The translations under genes were made by a program, and so were the position numbers. Of a stretch of DNA of 47,843 nt, positions 9,357 through 18,031 are shown piece by piece; within the stretch, counting starts at the first letter, position 1; every line of letters begins with the position of its first letter. Location: positions 1 through 47,843 of the forward strand of contig NZ_MSIE01000073.1 of the NCBI RefSeq assembly GCF_001921205.1, read 5' to 3'. Origin of the DNA: Actinophytocola xanthii (GTDB lineage Bacteria; Actinomycetota; Actinomycetes; Mycobacteriales; Pseudonocardiaceae). Below the pieces are notes generated by a model. That model did no database searches and had not been told where the DNA came from. It was given only the letters and a program-made list of their open reading frames with translations.

Positions 9357-9746
9357 TCAGCTGATACCGGCCCGGCGCAGAGCCTCCTCGACCCGCAGCC
9401 GTTCCACCTCGCGGGCCATTCCCTGCGGCAGCTGGTCGAGGGTGTGCGGCACGTCGACGGCGCGGCAGGCCTGCGCCAGGAGCGCGTCGTAGGCCTCGCC
9501 GGCGGCGCGCCGGCGCACCTGGGGCGTTCCCGGAGGGAACTCGGCGAGCGTGCGACGTACCCGCTCCAGGTCGGCGGCCAGCCGCTCGATGGGCGGGCCC
9601 GTCGGACTCGGCCCCCGTCGCCGCCGCACCGCCGCCCCGAGCCCGTCGACGACCCGAGGCAGCCGCAGCAGCAGCCAGAACAGCACGGTCGGGGCGAGCA
9701 CCGCGACGACCAGCAGCACCACGTTGGTCACCGCCACGTCGCCCAT
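9357..9746 (-). CDS. Hypothetical single-pass membrane protein
   Basis: 129 residues: an N-terminal membrane helix (VVLLVVAVLAPTVLFWLLL), a basic linker and a charged helical C-terminus. No family was recognised. The ATG lies 6 nt after a TAGAAT -10 box, so the mRNA is probably leaderless. It is convergent with the sirtuin gene, with 3 bp between the stops. Confidence 0.65.
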   Translation of the reverse strand: MGDVAVTNVVLLVVAVLAPTVLFWLLLRLPRVVDGLGAAVRRRRGPSPTGPPIERLAADLERVRRTLAEFPPGTPQVRRRAAGEAYDALLAQACRAVDVPHTLDQLPQGMAREVERLRVEEALRRAGIS

Positions 9747-9752
9747 GCCGAG

Positions 9753-9758
9753 ATTCTA
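9753..9758 (-). promoter_or_regulatory. Leaderless -10 box (TAGAAT, 6 nt before ATG)
   Basis: TAGAAT on the minus strand lies six bases before the ATG at 9746, with no Shine-Dalgarno between them. Confidence 0.5.
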
Positions 9759-9830
9759 GGACCCGGGCGTCGACCGGGAGCCCGGTGAAAATCTAACGAT
9801 CCCCATTTATTTTCCGACAGGTAATCACCA

Positions 9831-9836
9831 TAATGT
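9831..9836 (+). promoter_or_regulatory. Leaderless -10 box (TAATGT) of the MepA-like gene
   Basis: TAATGT lies six bases before ATG 9843. The flanking 9789-9836 is unusually AT-rich for this window, as expected of a promoter. Confidence 0.5.
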
Positions 9837-9842
9837 GGCCCC

Positions 9843-10817
9843 ATGGCTACTCCCCGTCGCATGGTGGTCGCACTCGCCACCGTGCTCGCCCTGGCCGGCA
9901 CGCTCCTGGTGAGCACGCCGGCGAACGCCTTCCCCAACGCCTTCTTCCCCACCCAGAGCACCGGCACCCGCGGAGCCGACGTGGTGGCGCTCCAGCACCT
10001 GCTGACCCACCACGGCCACGCCACCACGGCCGACGGCATCTTCGGCAACGCCACCGCCACGGCCGTGCGCGCCTTCCAGTCCAGCAAGGGCCTCGGCGTG
10101 GACGGCATCGTCGGCCCGGCGACCTGGACCGCGCTGGTACCGCAGATCAGCCAGGGCGCGACCGGTCCAGCCGTGCGTGCCCTCCAGGTCCAGCTCAACG
10201 AGAAACGCCGCCTCGCGCTCCCGGTCAACGGGACGTTCGACGCGGCGACGGCCACGGCCGTCCGGTCCTTCCAGGAGCACGCGGGCATCGGCGTCGACGG
10301 CATCGTCGGGCCGACGACCTGGCGCAACCTGCTCTGGCACTACGGCTACCCCGACCTCGCGACCGGCATCTGCGACAAGGACCCGGACGGCAACGGCACG
10401 GCGAACTGGGCGACGGCGGCCGCGGTCGGCCAACTCGAGCAGGCGGTGCGGAACTTCGCCGGCACCGGCAACGGGCAGGTGCCCCTCGGCGACGCCGGCT
10501 TCGAGCACGGCGGCGACATCCCCGGCCACTCCAGCCACGAAGTGGGGCTGGACGTCGACCTGTGGCCGATCCGCACCGACAGCGCCCAGTGCTCGGCGGG
10601 GCGCATCACCTGGCAGTCCTCGACCTACGACCGGGCGGCGACCCGCACCCTCGTCCAGGCGATCCGCAACACCGCACCCGGCCACGTGCGGCTGATCTTC
10701 TTCAACGACCCGGTGCTCGTCCAGGAGGGCCTGACCACGGAGTACCCGAACCACGACAACCACCTGCACGTCCGCTACTGCGAACGCGTCCACCCGAACA
10801 GCCTCTACACCTGCTGA
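9843..10817 (+). CDS. Secreted MepA-like murein endopeptidase with two peptidoglycan-binding domains
   Basis: 324 residues: a Sec signal peptide ending in TPANA, two PG_binding_1 repeats (each with an Asp-Gly-Ile-Phe/Val-Gly type core, about residues 40-100 and 105-160), then a penicillin-insensitive murein endopeptidase domain. Zinc-site motifs are GHSSHEVGLDVDLWP (about 229-243) and HDNHLHVRYC (about 305-314), the pattern of LAS metallopeptidases (M74/M15). It should cut peptide cross-links in the wall. A disulfide is possible between the C-terminal cysteines. The start is fixed by the signal peptide and the leaderless promoter. Confidence 0.88.
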   Translation: MATPRRMVVALATVLALAGTLLVSTPANAFPNAFFPTQSTGTRGADVVALQHLLTHHGHATTADGIFGNATATAVRAFQSSKGLGVDGIVGPATWTALVPQISQGATGPAVRALQVQLNEKRRLALPVNGTFDAATATAVRSFQEHAGIGVDGIVGPTTWRNLLWHYGYPDLATGICDKDPDGNGTANWATAAAVGQLEQAVRNFAGTGNGQVPLGDAGFEHGGDIPGHSSHEVGLDVDLWPIRTDSAQCSAGRITWQSSTYDRAATRTLVQAIRNTAPGHVRLIFFNDPVLVQEGLTTEYPNHDNHLHVRYCERVHPNSLYTC

Positions 10818-11974
10818 GGCGAGCGCTCACGCCGCCCGGACACCCGGTACCCGTAGGTCCGCTCGGAGAGCCGCTGGCTGACCTCGTGCACGACGTCGGC
10901 CAGCAGCTCGACGAGTGCGGTGTCGGCGAGCCGGCCCGGGGCGTAGGCACTGATCCGGCTCATCGAGCGGTCCGCGGTGGCAGCACTCCGCTGCGGGTCA
11001 CGCTCGAGCACCAGGCCACACCGGCGGGTCCGATCGTCGATCGGCAGCCAGTCGGCGAGGTCGGCCAGCACGTCGCGGCGGAAGTTCTCGTCCCCCGAAC
11101 GGACGGCGAACATGACGTCGACCAGGGGGTGGGCGCTCGGGGCCGGCCGGTCGAACCGGGTGGCGTGGTACTGGTCGGTCAGCAGCTCGTAGGCCACGAT
11201 GTCCAGCCGGGGCCAGGCCGCCTCGACCGGGAGGGCGACCCACACCTCCTCGCGCGAGCCACCCACCTGCCAGGCCGCGCCCGCACGGCCGTGGATGTCG
11301 ATCGCCGACGCCCCGGGCGGCGCCGACACCGGAGCGGTGGCCGGGGTGGCGACCGGAGCCTGCTCGCCCCGCAGGACCGACTCGGGGATCTGCCGGTAGA
11401 GCTCGGCGGCGAGGTCGTGCAGGGCCGTGAGCTGACGCCCGCCGACCAGCTCGCCGTCCCGCCAGACGATCATCGCCGTCCCGTCCAGGCGCAGGTTCAC
11501 CCGCTCGAGGGCGGTCCCGGCGACCAGGACACGCATGAACGCGGGGGTCACCACGCCGGCGACGAGCTCCGGGCCGCCGCAGGTGATCCGATAGAGCTGC
11601 TCGAACCGCTCCCCCTCGGCTTCCTCCCTCGCCTCGAGCTGCAGGGGCGCCACCTCGGCCGGCAGCTCCAGCACCAGCGCCAGGCAGGCTCCGTCGACCC
11701 GGCTCGGGTCGCCCCGGTACCAGCCGAAGTAGGCGATCAGCGCGGGCCGCCTCGCGCACTGCCCGACCAGCAGCGCCCGCTCGACGACCCCGTCCCCGCG
11801 GTCGAACGGCGGGCCCTGCACGAACAGGTGAACCCGGCTGTCCGTGCGGTTGACGAAGCCGTTGTCGGCGGCCCAGCGCCCGACGAGGGTCCGCGGTCGC
11901 CTGCGCCGCCGTTGGGCGAGGTAGACGCCGACGAGCACGACCAGGACACCCGCTCCTGCGATGATCCACGACAT
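10805..11974 (-). CDS. Hypothetical membrane-anchored protein
   Basis: 389 residues with one N-terminal membrane helix (IIAGAGVLVVLVGVYLA) and a basic stop-transfer stretch (QRRRRR), then a large soluble domain. A low-complexity Ala/Pro/Thr segment near residues 210-225 splits the soluble part in two. No catalytic motif or family was recognised. Its 3' end overlaps the convergent endopeptidase by 13 bp, with both coding frames intact. The ATG has no convincing Shine-Dalgarno. Confidence 0.65.
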   Translation of the reverse strand: MSWIIAGAGVLVVLVGVYLAQRRRRRPRTLVGRWAADNGFVNRTDSRVHLFVQGPPFDRGDGVVERALLVGQCARRPALIAYFGWYRGDPSRVDGACLALVLELPAEVAPLQLEAREEAEGERFEQLYRITCGGPELVAGVVTPAFMRVLVAGTALERVNLRLDGTAMIVWRDGELVGGRQLTALHDLAAELYRQIPESVLRGEQAPVATPATAPVSAPPGASAIDIHGRAGAAWQVGGSREEVWVALPVEAAWPRLDIVAYELLTDQYHATRFDRPAPSAHPLVDVMFAVRSGDENFRRDVLADLADWLPIDDRTRRCGLVLERDPQRSAATADRSMSRISAYAPGRLADTALVELLADVVHEVSQRLSERTYGYRVSGRRERSPQQV

Positions 11975-12029
11975 CCGCTGACGATCCCCAACCGCTGCTC
12001 GACCGCTCCTGATCGCCGCACATGCGTGA

Positions 12030-13292
12030 TCACTGACGGTAGTGAGTTCGCTCTTCCGGGTTACGCGGCAACAGCGTAGCGGGGCGCACAGCGGCCAGCC
12101 CGAAGCGGGCCCGGGCCTGGTCGGCGGCCTGGTCGGCGTCCCGCCAGCCCCGTTCGGGGGCGTCGAGGAACAGCTGTTGGGCGGACTCCTCGCCCAGCTG
12201 CTCCACGCGGACGCCGATCAGCCGGACCGCACCGGGCGGGGTCTGCTCGTCGAGGAGCCGGCAGGCCGTGCGGTAGATCTCCTGGGTCACGTCGGTGGCG
12301 ACGGACAGGGTGCGGGAGCGGGTGATCGTGGTGAAGTCGGCGAAGCGGACCTTGATCGACACGGTGCGACCGCGCAACCCGCGGCGCCTCAGGGTGGTCG
12401 CGGTGCGCTCGGACAGGTGCAGCAGCTCCTGCCGGAGCGAGGCCCGGTCGGTGCGGTCGACCTCGAACGTCTCCTCCGCACCGACCGACTTGTCCACCGA
12501 CTCCGGCTCGACCGTGCGGTTGTCGTGCCCGTTTGCCAGGGCGTGCAGGTGCTCCGCGGCGGCGTTGCCCAGCGTGCGGCGCAGGCGGGCGAGCGGCGTC
12601 GCGGCCACGTCGGAGACCCGGTGCAGGCCGACCGCCGCCATCCGCTCCGCGGTGCGCTTGCCCACCCCCCACAGCGCCGAGACCGGCAGCGGGTGCAGGA
12701 ACGCGAGCACCTCCTCGCGCGGCACGACCAGCATGCCGTCCGGCTTGCACAACCCCGAGGCGAGCTTGGCGACGAACTTCGTCGGCGCGACACCCACCGA
12801 ACAGGTGATTCCGTGCTCGGCGACGACGCGGGCGCGGATCTGCTCGGCGACCGCTCCCGGCGTCATGCCCAGCCGCCGCAGCGCGCCGGCGACGTCCAGG
12901 AACGCCTCGTCCAGGCTCAGCGGCTCGACCAGCGGCGTGACGTCCCGGAAGATCGCCATCACGCCCGCGGACACCTCCTGGTACAGCGCGAAGGTCGGCG
13001 GCAGGAACACCGCCTTCGGGCAGAGGCGGCGGGCATGGGCGGTGGGCATGGCCGAGCGGACGCCGAACGTGCGGGCCAGGTAGTTGGCCGAGCTCACCAC
13101 GCCCCGGCCGCCGGTGCCGCCGACCACCACCGGGCGGTCGGCCAGCTCGGGGCGCTCGCGGATCTCCACCGAGGCGTAGAAGGCGTCCATGTCGACGTGC
13201 AGCACCGTGCAGCCGGTGTCGTCCGGCCAGCTGCCGTCGCGTGCCTTGAACCGGTCGACGAGACCGCGCGGCAGGTCTCCACTGCGCCCCAT
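12030..13292 (-). CDS. dinB: DNA polymerase IV (DinB1-type, clamp-binding)
   Basis: 420-residue Y-family polymerase. Catalytic motifs are HVDMDAFYASVE (Asp34, Asp36, steric-gate Tyr39) and PLSLDEAFLDV; SVGVAPTKFVAKLAS and VSALWGVGKRTAERM cover the palm and thumb HhH. The C-terminus contains SAQQLFLDAP, a canonical beta-clamp binding motif. It performs translesion synthesis. The gene lies 12 nt downstream of the methyltransferase and is probably cotranscribed from its leaderless promoter. Compare the second, clamp-motif-lacking polymerase at 36587. Confidence 0.93.
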   Translation of the reverse strand: MGRSGDLPRGLVDRFKARDGSWPDDTGCTVLHVDMDAFYASVEIRERPELADRPVVVGGTGGRGVVSSANYLARTFGVRSAMPTAHARRLCPKAVFLPPTFALYQEVSAGVMAIFRDVTPLVEPLSLDEAFLDVAGALRRLGMTPGAVAEQIRARVVAEHGITCSVGVAPTKFVAKLASGLCKPDGMLVVPREEVLAFLHPLPVSALWGVGKRTAERMAAVGLHRVSDVAATPLARLRRTLGNAAAEHLHALANGHDNRTVEPESVDKSVGAEETFEVDRTDRASLRQELLHLSERTATTLRRRGLRGRTVSIKVRFADFTTITRSRTLSVATDVTQEIYRTACRLLDEQTPPGAVRLIGVRVEQLGEESAQQLFLDAPERGWRDADQAADQARARFGLAAVRPATLLPRNPEERTHYRQ

Positions 13293-13304
13293 GCCGCCAG
13301 GCTC

Positions 13305-14045
13305 TCAGACGGGACCGACAGTCCCCCCGCGACGCGCCACGGCGTGCAGGCGGGTGGCGATGTCACGCAGCGGCGCGGTGGCCGCCAGCCGCCGCTCCAG
13401 CTCGGCCAGCGTCTCCGCGGCGCCGGGGTCCTGTCCCAGCGCCGAGCCCGGCACCAGGTCGGTCAGCACCCCTTGGCCCTGCACGAGCTCGACGACCAGG
13501 CCGGCGTCGGTGAGGAGCGCGGTCAGGCCCGCGGTGTCGAACCGGCGCAGCAGCTGCTCGGTGGGCAGGCGCCCCTCGGGGTCGTCGGCGAGCCGGCCGG
13601 CCTCGGCCAACCGGCCGGCGATCGCGTGGTGCAGCAACGCCGCGGTGCGGTTGGCCACCAGGACCGAGACCGTGCCTCCGGGAGCCACCGCCTCGGCCAT
13701 CGCGGCGACGGTGTTCTTCGGTTCGTCGACCACCTCGAGCAGGCCGTGCGCGAGCACGAGGTCGAAGCCCGCGGCGGCCACCACCTGTCCGAGCGCGTCG
13801 CTGTCGGCGGCGACCGCGGTGATCCGCGCGGCGACCGCGGCGTCCTCGGCCCGCCGGGAGAGCGTCGCCAGCGCGTTGGGGTTCGGCTCGACGACGGTCA
13901 CCACGCACCCGGCGGCGGCCAGCGGCACGGCGAGAACCCCGCTGCCGCCGCCGACGTCCAGCACCCGCGGGTCGTCGCCACCGCGCCGCCGGCGTGCGGC
14001 GGCCAGCTCGACATCGAGCGAGTGACGAACTGCATCCGGACGCAT
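13305..14045 (-). CDS. SAM-dependent methyltransferase (class I)
   Basis: 246 residues from ATG 14045. Motif I is VLDVGGGSGVLAVPLA, followed by VEPNPNAL and VLAHGLLEVVDEP, the Rossmann-fold SAM site of class I methyltransferases. The small-molecule, tRNA or protein target cannot be told from this, although CmoA/SmtA-like enzymes are similar in layout. The longer open frame upstream is antisense to parA and is rejected; a TACCCT -10 box sits 8 nt before this ATG. It is the first gene of a two-gene unit with dinB. Confidence 0.85.
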   Translation of the reverse strand: MRPDAVRHSLDVELAAARRRRGGDDPRVLDVGGGSGVLAVPLAAAGCVVTVVEPNPNALATLSRRAEDAAVAARITAVAADSDALGQVVAAAGFDLVLAHGLLEVVDEPKNTVAAMAEAVAPGGTVSVLVANRTAALLHHAIAGRLAEAGRLADDPEGRLPTEQLLRRFDTAGLTALLTDAGLVVELVQGQGVLTDLVPGSALGQDPGAAETLAELERRLAATAPLRDIATRLHAVARRGGTVGPV

Positions 14046-14053
14046 GGACGCAC

Positions 14054-14072
14054 AGGGTATGCCCCGTAGGGT
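14054..14072. promoter_or_regulatory. Back-to-back leaderless promoters for the methyltransferase and parA
   Basis: TACCCT on the minus strand (14054-14059) is 8 nt before the methyltransferase ATG 14045. TAGGGT on the plus strand (14067-14072) is 7 nt before the parA GTG 14080. Only 34 bp separate the two start codons, so the two -35 regions must lie inside the opposing genes. Confidence 0.6.
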
Positions 14073-14079
14073 TGTCGCC

Positions 14080-14970
14080 GTGCAAACGGTGGCGGTGCTC
14101 AGCCTCAAGGGTGGTGTCGGCAAGACCACCATCGCGCTCGGCCTTGCCTCGGCCGCGCTGCGCCGCGGTGCGCGGACGCTGGTGGTCGACCTGGACCCGC
14201 AGTGCAACGCGACGGCCACGCTCGACCCGGAGGAGACCGACGCGACGCTGGCCGACGTGCTCGAGACGCCACGCCCGGCGGTGCTGCGCGACGCGATCGC
14301 GCGCAGCGGGTGGGGCGAGGAGGTCGACGTGCTGGTCGGCTCGGAGAACCTCGAGCTGCTCAACGACCAGGACCCGGACCCCAGGCGGCTGGAGAAGCTG
14401 GCCAGGGCGCTGACCGAGCTCGGCCCGATGCTCGAGGACGGCCAGCTCCCCTACCAGCTGGTGCTGCTGGACTGCCCGCCCTCGCTGGGCAGGTTGACCC
14501 GCTCCGCGCTGATGGCCGCACACGGGGCCCTGCTGGTCACCGAGCCGACGCTGTTCGCCGTGTCCGGCGCGCAGCGGGCGTTCGAGGCGGTCGAGCAGGC
14601 TCGCGAGGAGCACAACCCGGTCCTCTCGCCGCTGGGCGTGGTGGTCAACCGGGTGCGGCCGCAGTCCTACGAGCACCAGTACCGGATCGCCGAGCTGCGG
14701 GAGCACTTCGGTCGGCTGGTGATGCCGGTCGCGCTGCCCGACCGGCTCGCCGTGCAGCAGGCACAGGGCGCGTGCATGCCGATCCACCACTGGGGCACGC
14801 CCGGCGCGCGAGAGGTCGCGTTGGCACTGAACCTGCTGCTGGCGCGCGTGTTGCGGACCAGCGGGCGGGGCCGGCACCGGACCAGGAACTGGCCCGAGGA
14901 GTCCGATGCGGACACCCACCAGGACGAGAACGACGGCGACAACGACGGCAAGGTCGTCGTCGAGACCTGA
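14080..14970 (+). CDS. ParA-family ATPase (orphan)
   Basis: 296 residues from GTG 14080, chosen because the protein then begins with MQTVAVLSLKGGVGKTT and a TAGGGT box sits 7 nt upstream; ATG 14044 would overlap the divergent methyltransferase. The deviant Walker A KGGVGKTT, VVDLDPQCNAT (switch I), LLDCPPSLG (Walker B) and VVNRVRPQ identify a ParA/MinD-type ATPase. No parB or parS-like gene is adjacent, so this is an orphan positioning ATPase rather than the chromosomal pair. The C-terminus is a highly acidic Asp/Glu/Asn tail. Confidence 0.85.
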   Translation: MQTVAVLSLKGGVGKTTIALGLASAALRRGARTLVVDLDPQCNATATLDPEETDATLADVLETPRPAVLRDAIARSGWGEEVDVLVGSENLELLNDQDPDPRRLEKLARALTELGPMLEDGQLPYQLVLLDCPPSLGRLTRSALMAAHGALLVTEPTLFAVSGAQRAFEAVEQAREEHNPVLSPLGVVVNRVRPQSYEHQYRIAELREHFGRLVMPVALPDRLAVQQAQGACMPIHHWGTPGAREVALALNLLLARVLRTSGRGRHRTRNWPEESDADTHQDENDGDNDGKVVVET

Positions 14971-15068
14971 GCGGAATCCGCCCGATCGTGTGAAGCCGCG
15001 GCCGGCGAGAAAAATCTCTGTGCGTCCGCGACGCGGCACACGTAGGCTCGGTGGTACACGAGAGAGGA

Positions 15069-15127
15069 GGTGGTCCAACGGTGAATTGCTATAGGACTCG
15101 TGAGGTGGCTGTCCGCTAAGGACCACC
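15069..15127 (+). repeat. Inverted repeat enclosing a mini-ORF and covering its Shine-Dalgarno
   Basis: GGTGGTCC (15069-15076) and GGACCACC (15120-15127) are perfect 8-bp complements. The left arm overlaps the AGGAGGT ribosome-binding site at 15065-15071, and the right arm starts directly after the TAA of the mini-ORF. An RNA pairing of the two arms would hide the ribosome-binding site. Confidence 0.5.
15081..15119 (+). CDS. Candidate 12-codon ORF (possible leader or small peptide)
   Basis: GTG 15081 to TAA 15117-15119 encodes MNCYRTREVAVR. The Shine-Dalgarno GAGAGGAGGTGG is near-ideal and 8-10 nt upstream, stronger than that of most long genes here. A TAGGCT hexamer at 15043-15048 could be its -10 box. 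No downstream same-strand gene lies close enough to be attenuated, since the next gene is antisense and then pyrD more than 1.1 kb away. The transcript may therefore be a small RNA with a coding part. No homologue is recognised from memory. The rest of 14971-15306 holds no other gene I can support. Confidence 0.35.
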   Translation: MNCYRTREVAVR

Positions 15128-15306
15128 CAACCGGACATGGTTTGGCCGGCTGCGCAACACGGCTGACATCGGCTCTGCCGGTGCCGTAGACGCGCGGTGT
15201 GGTCGGCGAATACCAGGCAGTCACCCGGCCCCCGGAGCTCTCAGGACCTCGTCCGATCCTGAGCCTGTGCTCGCTCGGCGAACGCAGGAGCCGCCCGGGG
15301 GTCGTC

Positions 15307-16206
15307 CTATTTCCCGTTCTGTTTTCCGCCCAGCTCGTCGAGCGCCCGCTCGGCCTGCTGCACCGAGCGCCACGCCTGGCTGGCCCGGCGCTCGGCGTCC
15401 TTCACCGACCGGCTCGCGGAGCCGACCCGACGGCGTGCCTCCTTCTCGTGGGCCTCCGCCGCGTCGAGCTCCTCGTAGACCCGCCGGACCGCGTCGGTCG
15501 CCTCGTCGGCGAGCCGCTGGGCCTCGGCCAGGATGCGTTCCTCCTCGGCCCGGTCGGCCTCGGCCTCCTTGACCGCCCCGCGCGCCCGCTCGAGCTCCTC
15601 CCTGGCCGCCTCGACCTTCGCCGCGTGTTCGGCCTCCTCCCGCGCGGACCGCTCCTTCTTCGGCTTGGCGGGACGGGGACGGCTCACCGGCGCGGTAGCC
15701 GCGCCCGAGCTGCTCGCGGTGATGTCGGGCCAGGCGGCCACGGCGGCGAGCTCCTTGGCCGAGGTCAGCCGGCCGGCGAGCAGCACCCTGGCCACCTCGG
15801 GGTCAGCGACCGCCGTCGTGAAGATCTCCTCGAGCTCCCGGACGATCGCCTCGGTCAGCGGGGCGTCCTGGAATCGGCCGGCCTGCTTGACCAGGGTCGC
15901 GACCAGCGCGGTGCGCTTCTGCGACAACGTCCTGAGCTCGGCGCCGGCGAGGGCGGCGTGGGCCTCGCGCAGGGCGTCGCCGAGCTCGGCGACCTGGCCG
16001 AGGTCGGCGTCGGGGTCGCGGGCCAGCTGGTTGGCGAGCCAGGCCGAGGTGGTGGGCTTGGCGAGCTTGTCGATCGCGGCGGCCGTCTTCTGGTCGCCCT
16101 GGGCCCTGGCCGCCTTGGCCAGCTCCTTGCGCCGGGCGGTGAACTCCTCGCGGGTGCCGGCGTAGAGCTGCTCGGCGGCCGAGTCCAGGTCGACGGTGTC
16201 TGGCAC
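15307..16206 (-). CDS. Hypothetical protein, coiled-coil rich
   Basis: 299 residues from GTG 16206, with AGGAG about 13 nt upstream. The N-terminal part (about 1-150) is helical with regular Lys/Glu/Ala content. A Pro/Lys linker ([12 protein letters not shown]) leads into a long predicted coiled coil of heptads ([19 protein letters not shown]) ending in a Gly-Lys-Asn tail. No membrane segment, signal peptide or catalytic motif is seen. It is divergent from pyrD by 42 bp. Proteins of this layout are frequent and uncharacterised in actinobacteria. The reading frame stays open for 380 more codons antisense to pyrD, which is a GC-rich artefact. Confidence 0.7.
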   Translation of the reverse strand: MPDTVDLDSAAEQLYAGTREEFTARRKELAKAARAQGDQKTAAAIDKLAKPTTSAWLANQLARDPDADLGQVAELGDALREAHAALAGAELRTLSQKRTALVATLVKQAGRFQDAPLTEAIVRELEEIFTTAVADPEVARVLLAGRLTSAKELAAVAAWPDITASSSGAATAPVSRPRPAKPKKERSAREEAEHAAKVEAAREELERARGAVKEAEADRAEEERILAEAQRLADEATDAVRRVYEELDAAEAHEKEARRRVGSASRSVKDAERRASQAWRSVQQAERALDELGGKQNGK

Positions 16207-16248
16207 ACCACCATCTTCTCCTGCCGCCGCCGGTGCGACGATGATCGG

Positions 16249-17295
16249 GTGGTCTACCAGCATGTGGTGCGCCGGGCGCTGTTCCGCCTCGGTGGTGGCG
16301 ACCCCGAGATCGCCCACGAGCGCACGCTCGCGGCCCTGGCACGCCTTGGCCCCGCGATGGGCGGGCTCCGCCGGCTCGCCGGGAGGCCAACGCCGCGCAC
16401 CGTCTTCGGCGTCCGCTTCCCGGGCCCGGTGGGGTTGGCGGCGGGGGTCGACAAGAACGGCGTCGCGCTGCGGGCCTGGCCCGGTCTGGGCTTCGGGTTC
16501 GTCGAGGTCGGCACCGTCACCTGGCACGCCCAGCCCGGGAACCCGCGGCCCCGGCTGTACCGCCTGCCGCGCAGCGAGGCCCTGATCAACCGGATGGGCT
16601 TCAACAACGAGGGCGCCAGCACGCTGGCCCGGCGGCTGAGCGCGCTGGGCACCTCGCGCGTGCCGATCGGGGTGAGCATCGGGAAGTCCAAGGCCACCCC
16701 GGTGGAGGAGGCGGTAGCGGACTACTCGGCGTCGCTGCGGGAGCTGCACCCCTTCGCCGACTACTTCGCGATCAACGTCAGCTCGCCGAACACCCCCGGT
16801 CTGCGGGGCCTGCAGGACCGCTCGGCGCTGGGGGAGCTGCTGGCGGAGCTCCGCCGGGAGTCGGACTCGCTGGCGAGTGCCGAGCGCAACCCGCCGCTGC
16901 TGGTGAAGATCGCCCCCGACCTGACCCTGGAGGCGGTCGACGACGTGCTCGAGGTCTGCGCGGAGCATGGTGTCGCGGGTCTGGTCGCGACCAACACCAC
17001 CCTCTCCCGGCCGGGGGTGGAGGCCGACGAGGCGCACCTCGCCGAGCAGCCCGGCGGGCTGTCGGGCAGGCCGCTGCGCGAGCGGGCCCTGGAGGTGGTG
17101 GGCCATGTGGTGAAGCGGACCGAGGGCCGGCTCCCGGTGATCGGCGTCGGCGGGATCCTGACACCGGAGGACGCGATGCGGATGTTCGACGCCGGTGCGG
17201 CCCTGGTCCAGCTGTACACCGGGTTCATCTACCGGGGACCTGCCCTCGTCCGCCGGATCAACCGGCTTGACAGGCAAGTGACGACTTGCATATAA
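16249..17295 (+). CDS. pyrD: Dihydroorotate dehydrogenase (quinone), class 2
   Basis: 348 residues from GTG 16249. The hydrophobic/basic N-terminus ([11 protein letters not shown]) and the motifs [69 protein letters not shown] and [12 protein letters not shown] are those of class 2, membrane-associated PyrD with FMN. It oxidises dihydroorotate to orotate in pyrimidine synthesis using the quinone pool. Its last codons contain the promoter and operator of the next gene, so termination must occur within or after arsR. Confidence 0.95.
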   Translation: MVYQHVVRRALFRLGGGDPEIAHERTLAALARLGPAMGGLRRLAGRPTPRTVFGVRFPGPVGLAAGVDKNGVALRAWPGLGFGFVEVGTVTWHAQPGNPRPRLYRLPRSEALINRMGFNNEGASTLARRLSALGTSRVPIGVSIGKSKATPVEEAVADYSASLRELHPFADYFAINVSSPNTPGLRGLQDRSALGELLAELRRESDSLASAERNPPLLVKIAPDLTLEAVDDVLEVCAEHGVAGLVATNTTLSRPGVEADEAHLAEQPGGLSGRPLRERALEVVGHVVKRTEGRLPVIGVGGILTPEDAMRMFDAGAALVQLYTGFIYRGPALVRRINRLDRQVTTCI

Positions 17296-17296
17296 C
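17267..17296 (+). promoter_or_regulatory. Promoter and operator of the arsR-VOC operon
   Basis: Consensus -35 TTGACA (17267-17272), an 18-nt spacer and -10 TATAAC (17291-17296), followed 6 nt later by the arsR GTG (leaderless). The spacer contains a perfect inverted repeat GCAAGT-gacg-ACTTGC (17274-17289). A repressor bound there would block RNA polymerase, which fits autorepression by the ArsR protein. The element overlaps the 3' end of pyrD. Confidence 0.75.
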
Positions 17297-17302
17297 TGGC
17301 GC

Positions 17303-17595
17303 GTGGACGCGAACCCCGAACTGTTCAAGGCACTCGGCGACGCGACGCGACGGCTCATCCTCGACGAGCTGACCGACCGGGACGGTCAGACGCTGTTCGA
17401 GATCTGCGGTCGGCTGACCATGAAGCACGGCCTGGCGTCCTCACGCCAGGCCATCTCACAGCACCTCGCGGTGCTCGAAGAAGCCGGCCTGGTGCGTACC
17501 CGGCGCCAGGGCCGGTACAAGTTCCACCACCTCGACCCGAGCCCGCTGCGCTCGATCGTCGAGCGGTGGCCCATCGACCGAGAGGCACCGAACCC

Positions 17596-17599
<4 letters not shown>
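17303..17599 (+). CDS. ArsR-family winged-helix regulator
   Basis: 98 residues, typical ArsR/SmtB length. It opens with ELFKALGDATRRLILDELTD, then the recognition region SSRQAISQHLAVLEEAGLVRTRRQGRYKFHHLD, the classic winged helix. There is no CxC metal-binding motif near the recognition helix, so it is probably not an arsenic or zinc sensor; it resembles the group that pairs with VOC or SRPBCC proteins. It overlaps the VOC gene as GTGA and probably represses both. Confidence 0.9.
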
Positions 17600-17985
<386 letters not shown>

Positions 17986-18031
17986 GCGGAGCAGCCGCGC
18001 GGCCCGTGCTGGACGTGCTGGACGCGCCCTA

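Noticed and set aside
14971-15306. 6C-type small RNA behind parA
   Set aside because: Actinobacterial 6C RNA has two hairpins with C-rich loops; the stems here do not have such loops.
16207-17358. Upstream extension of the coiled-coil protein, antisense to pyrD
   Set aside because: Composition is typical of the antisense of a GC-rich gene and pyrD is unquestionable.
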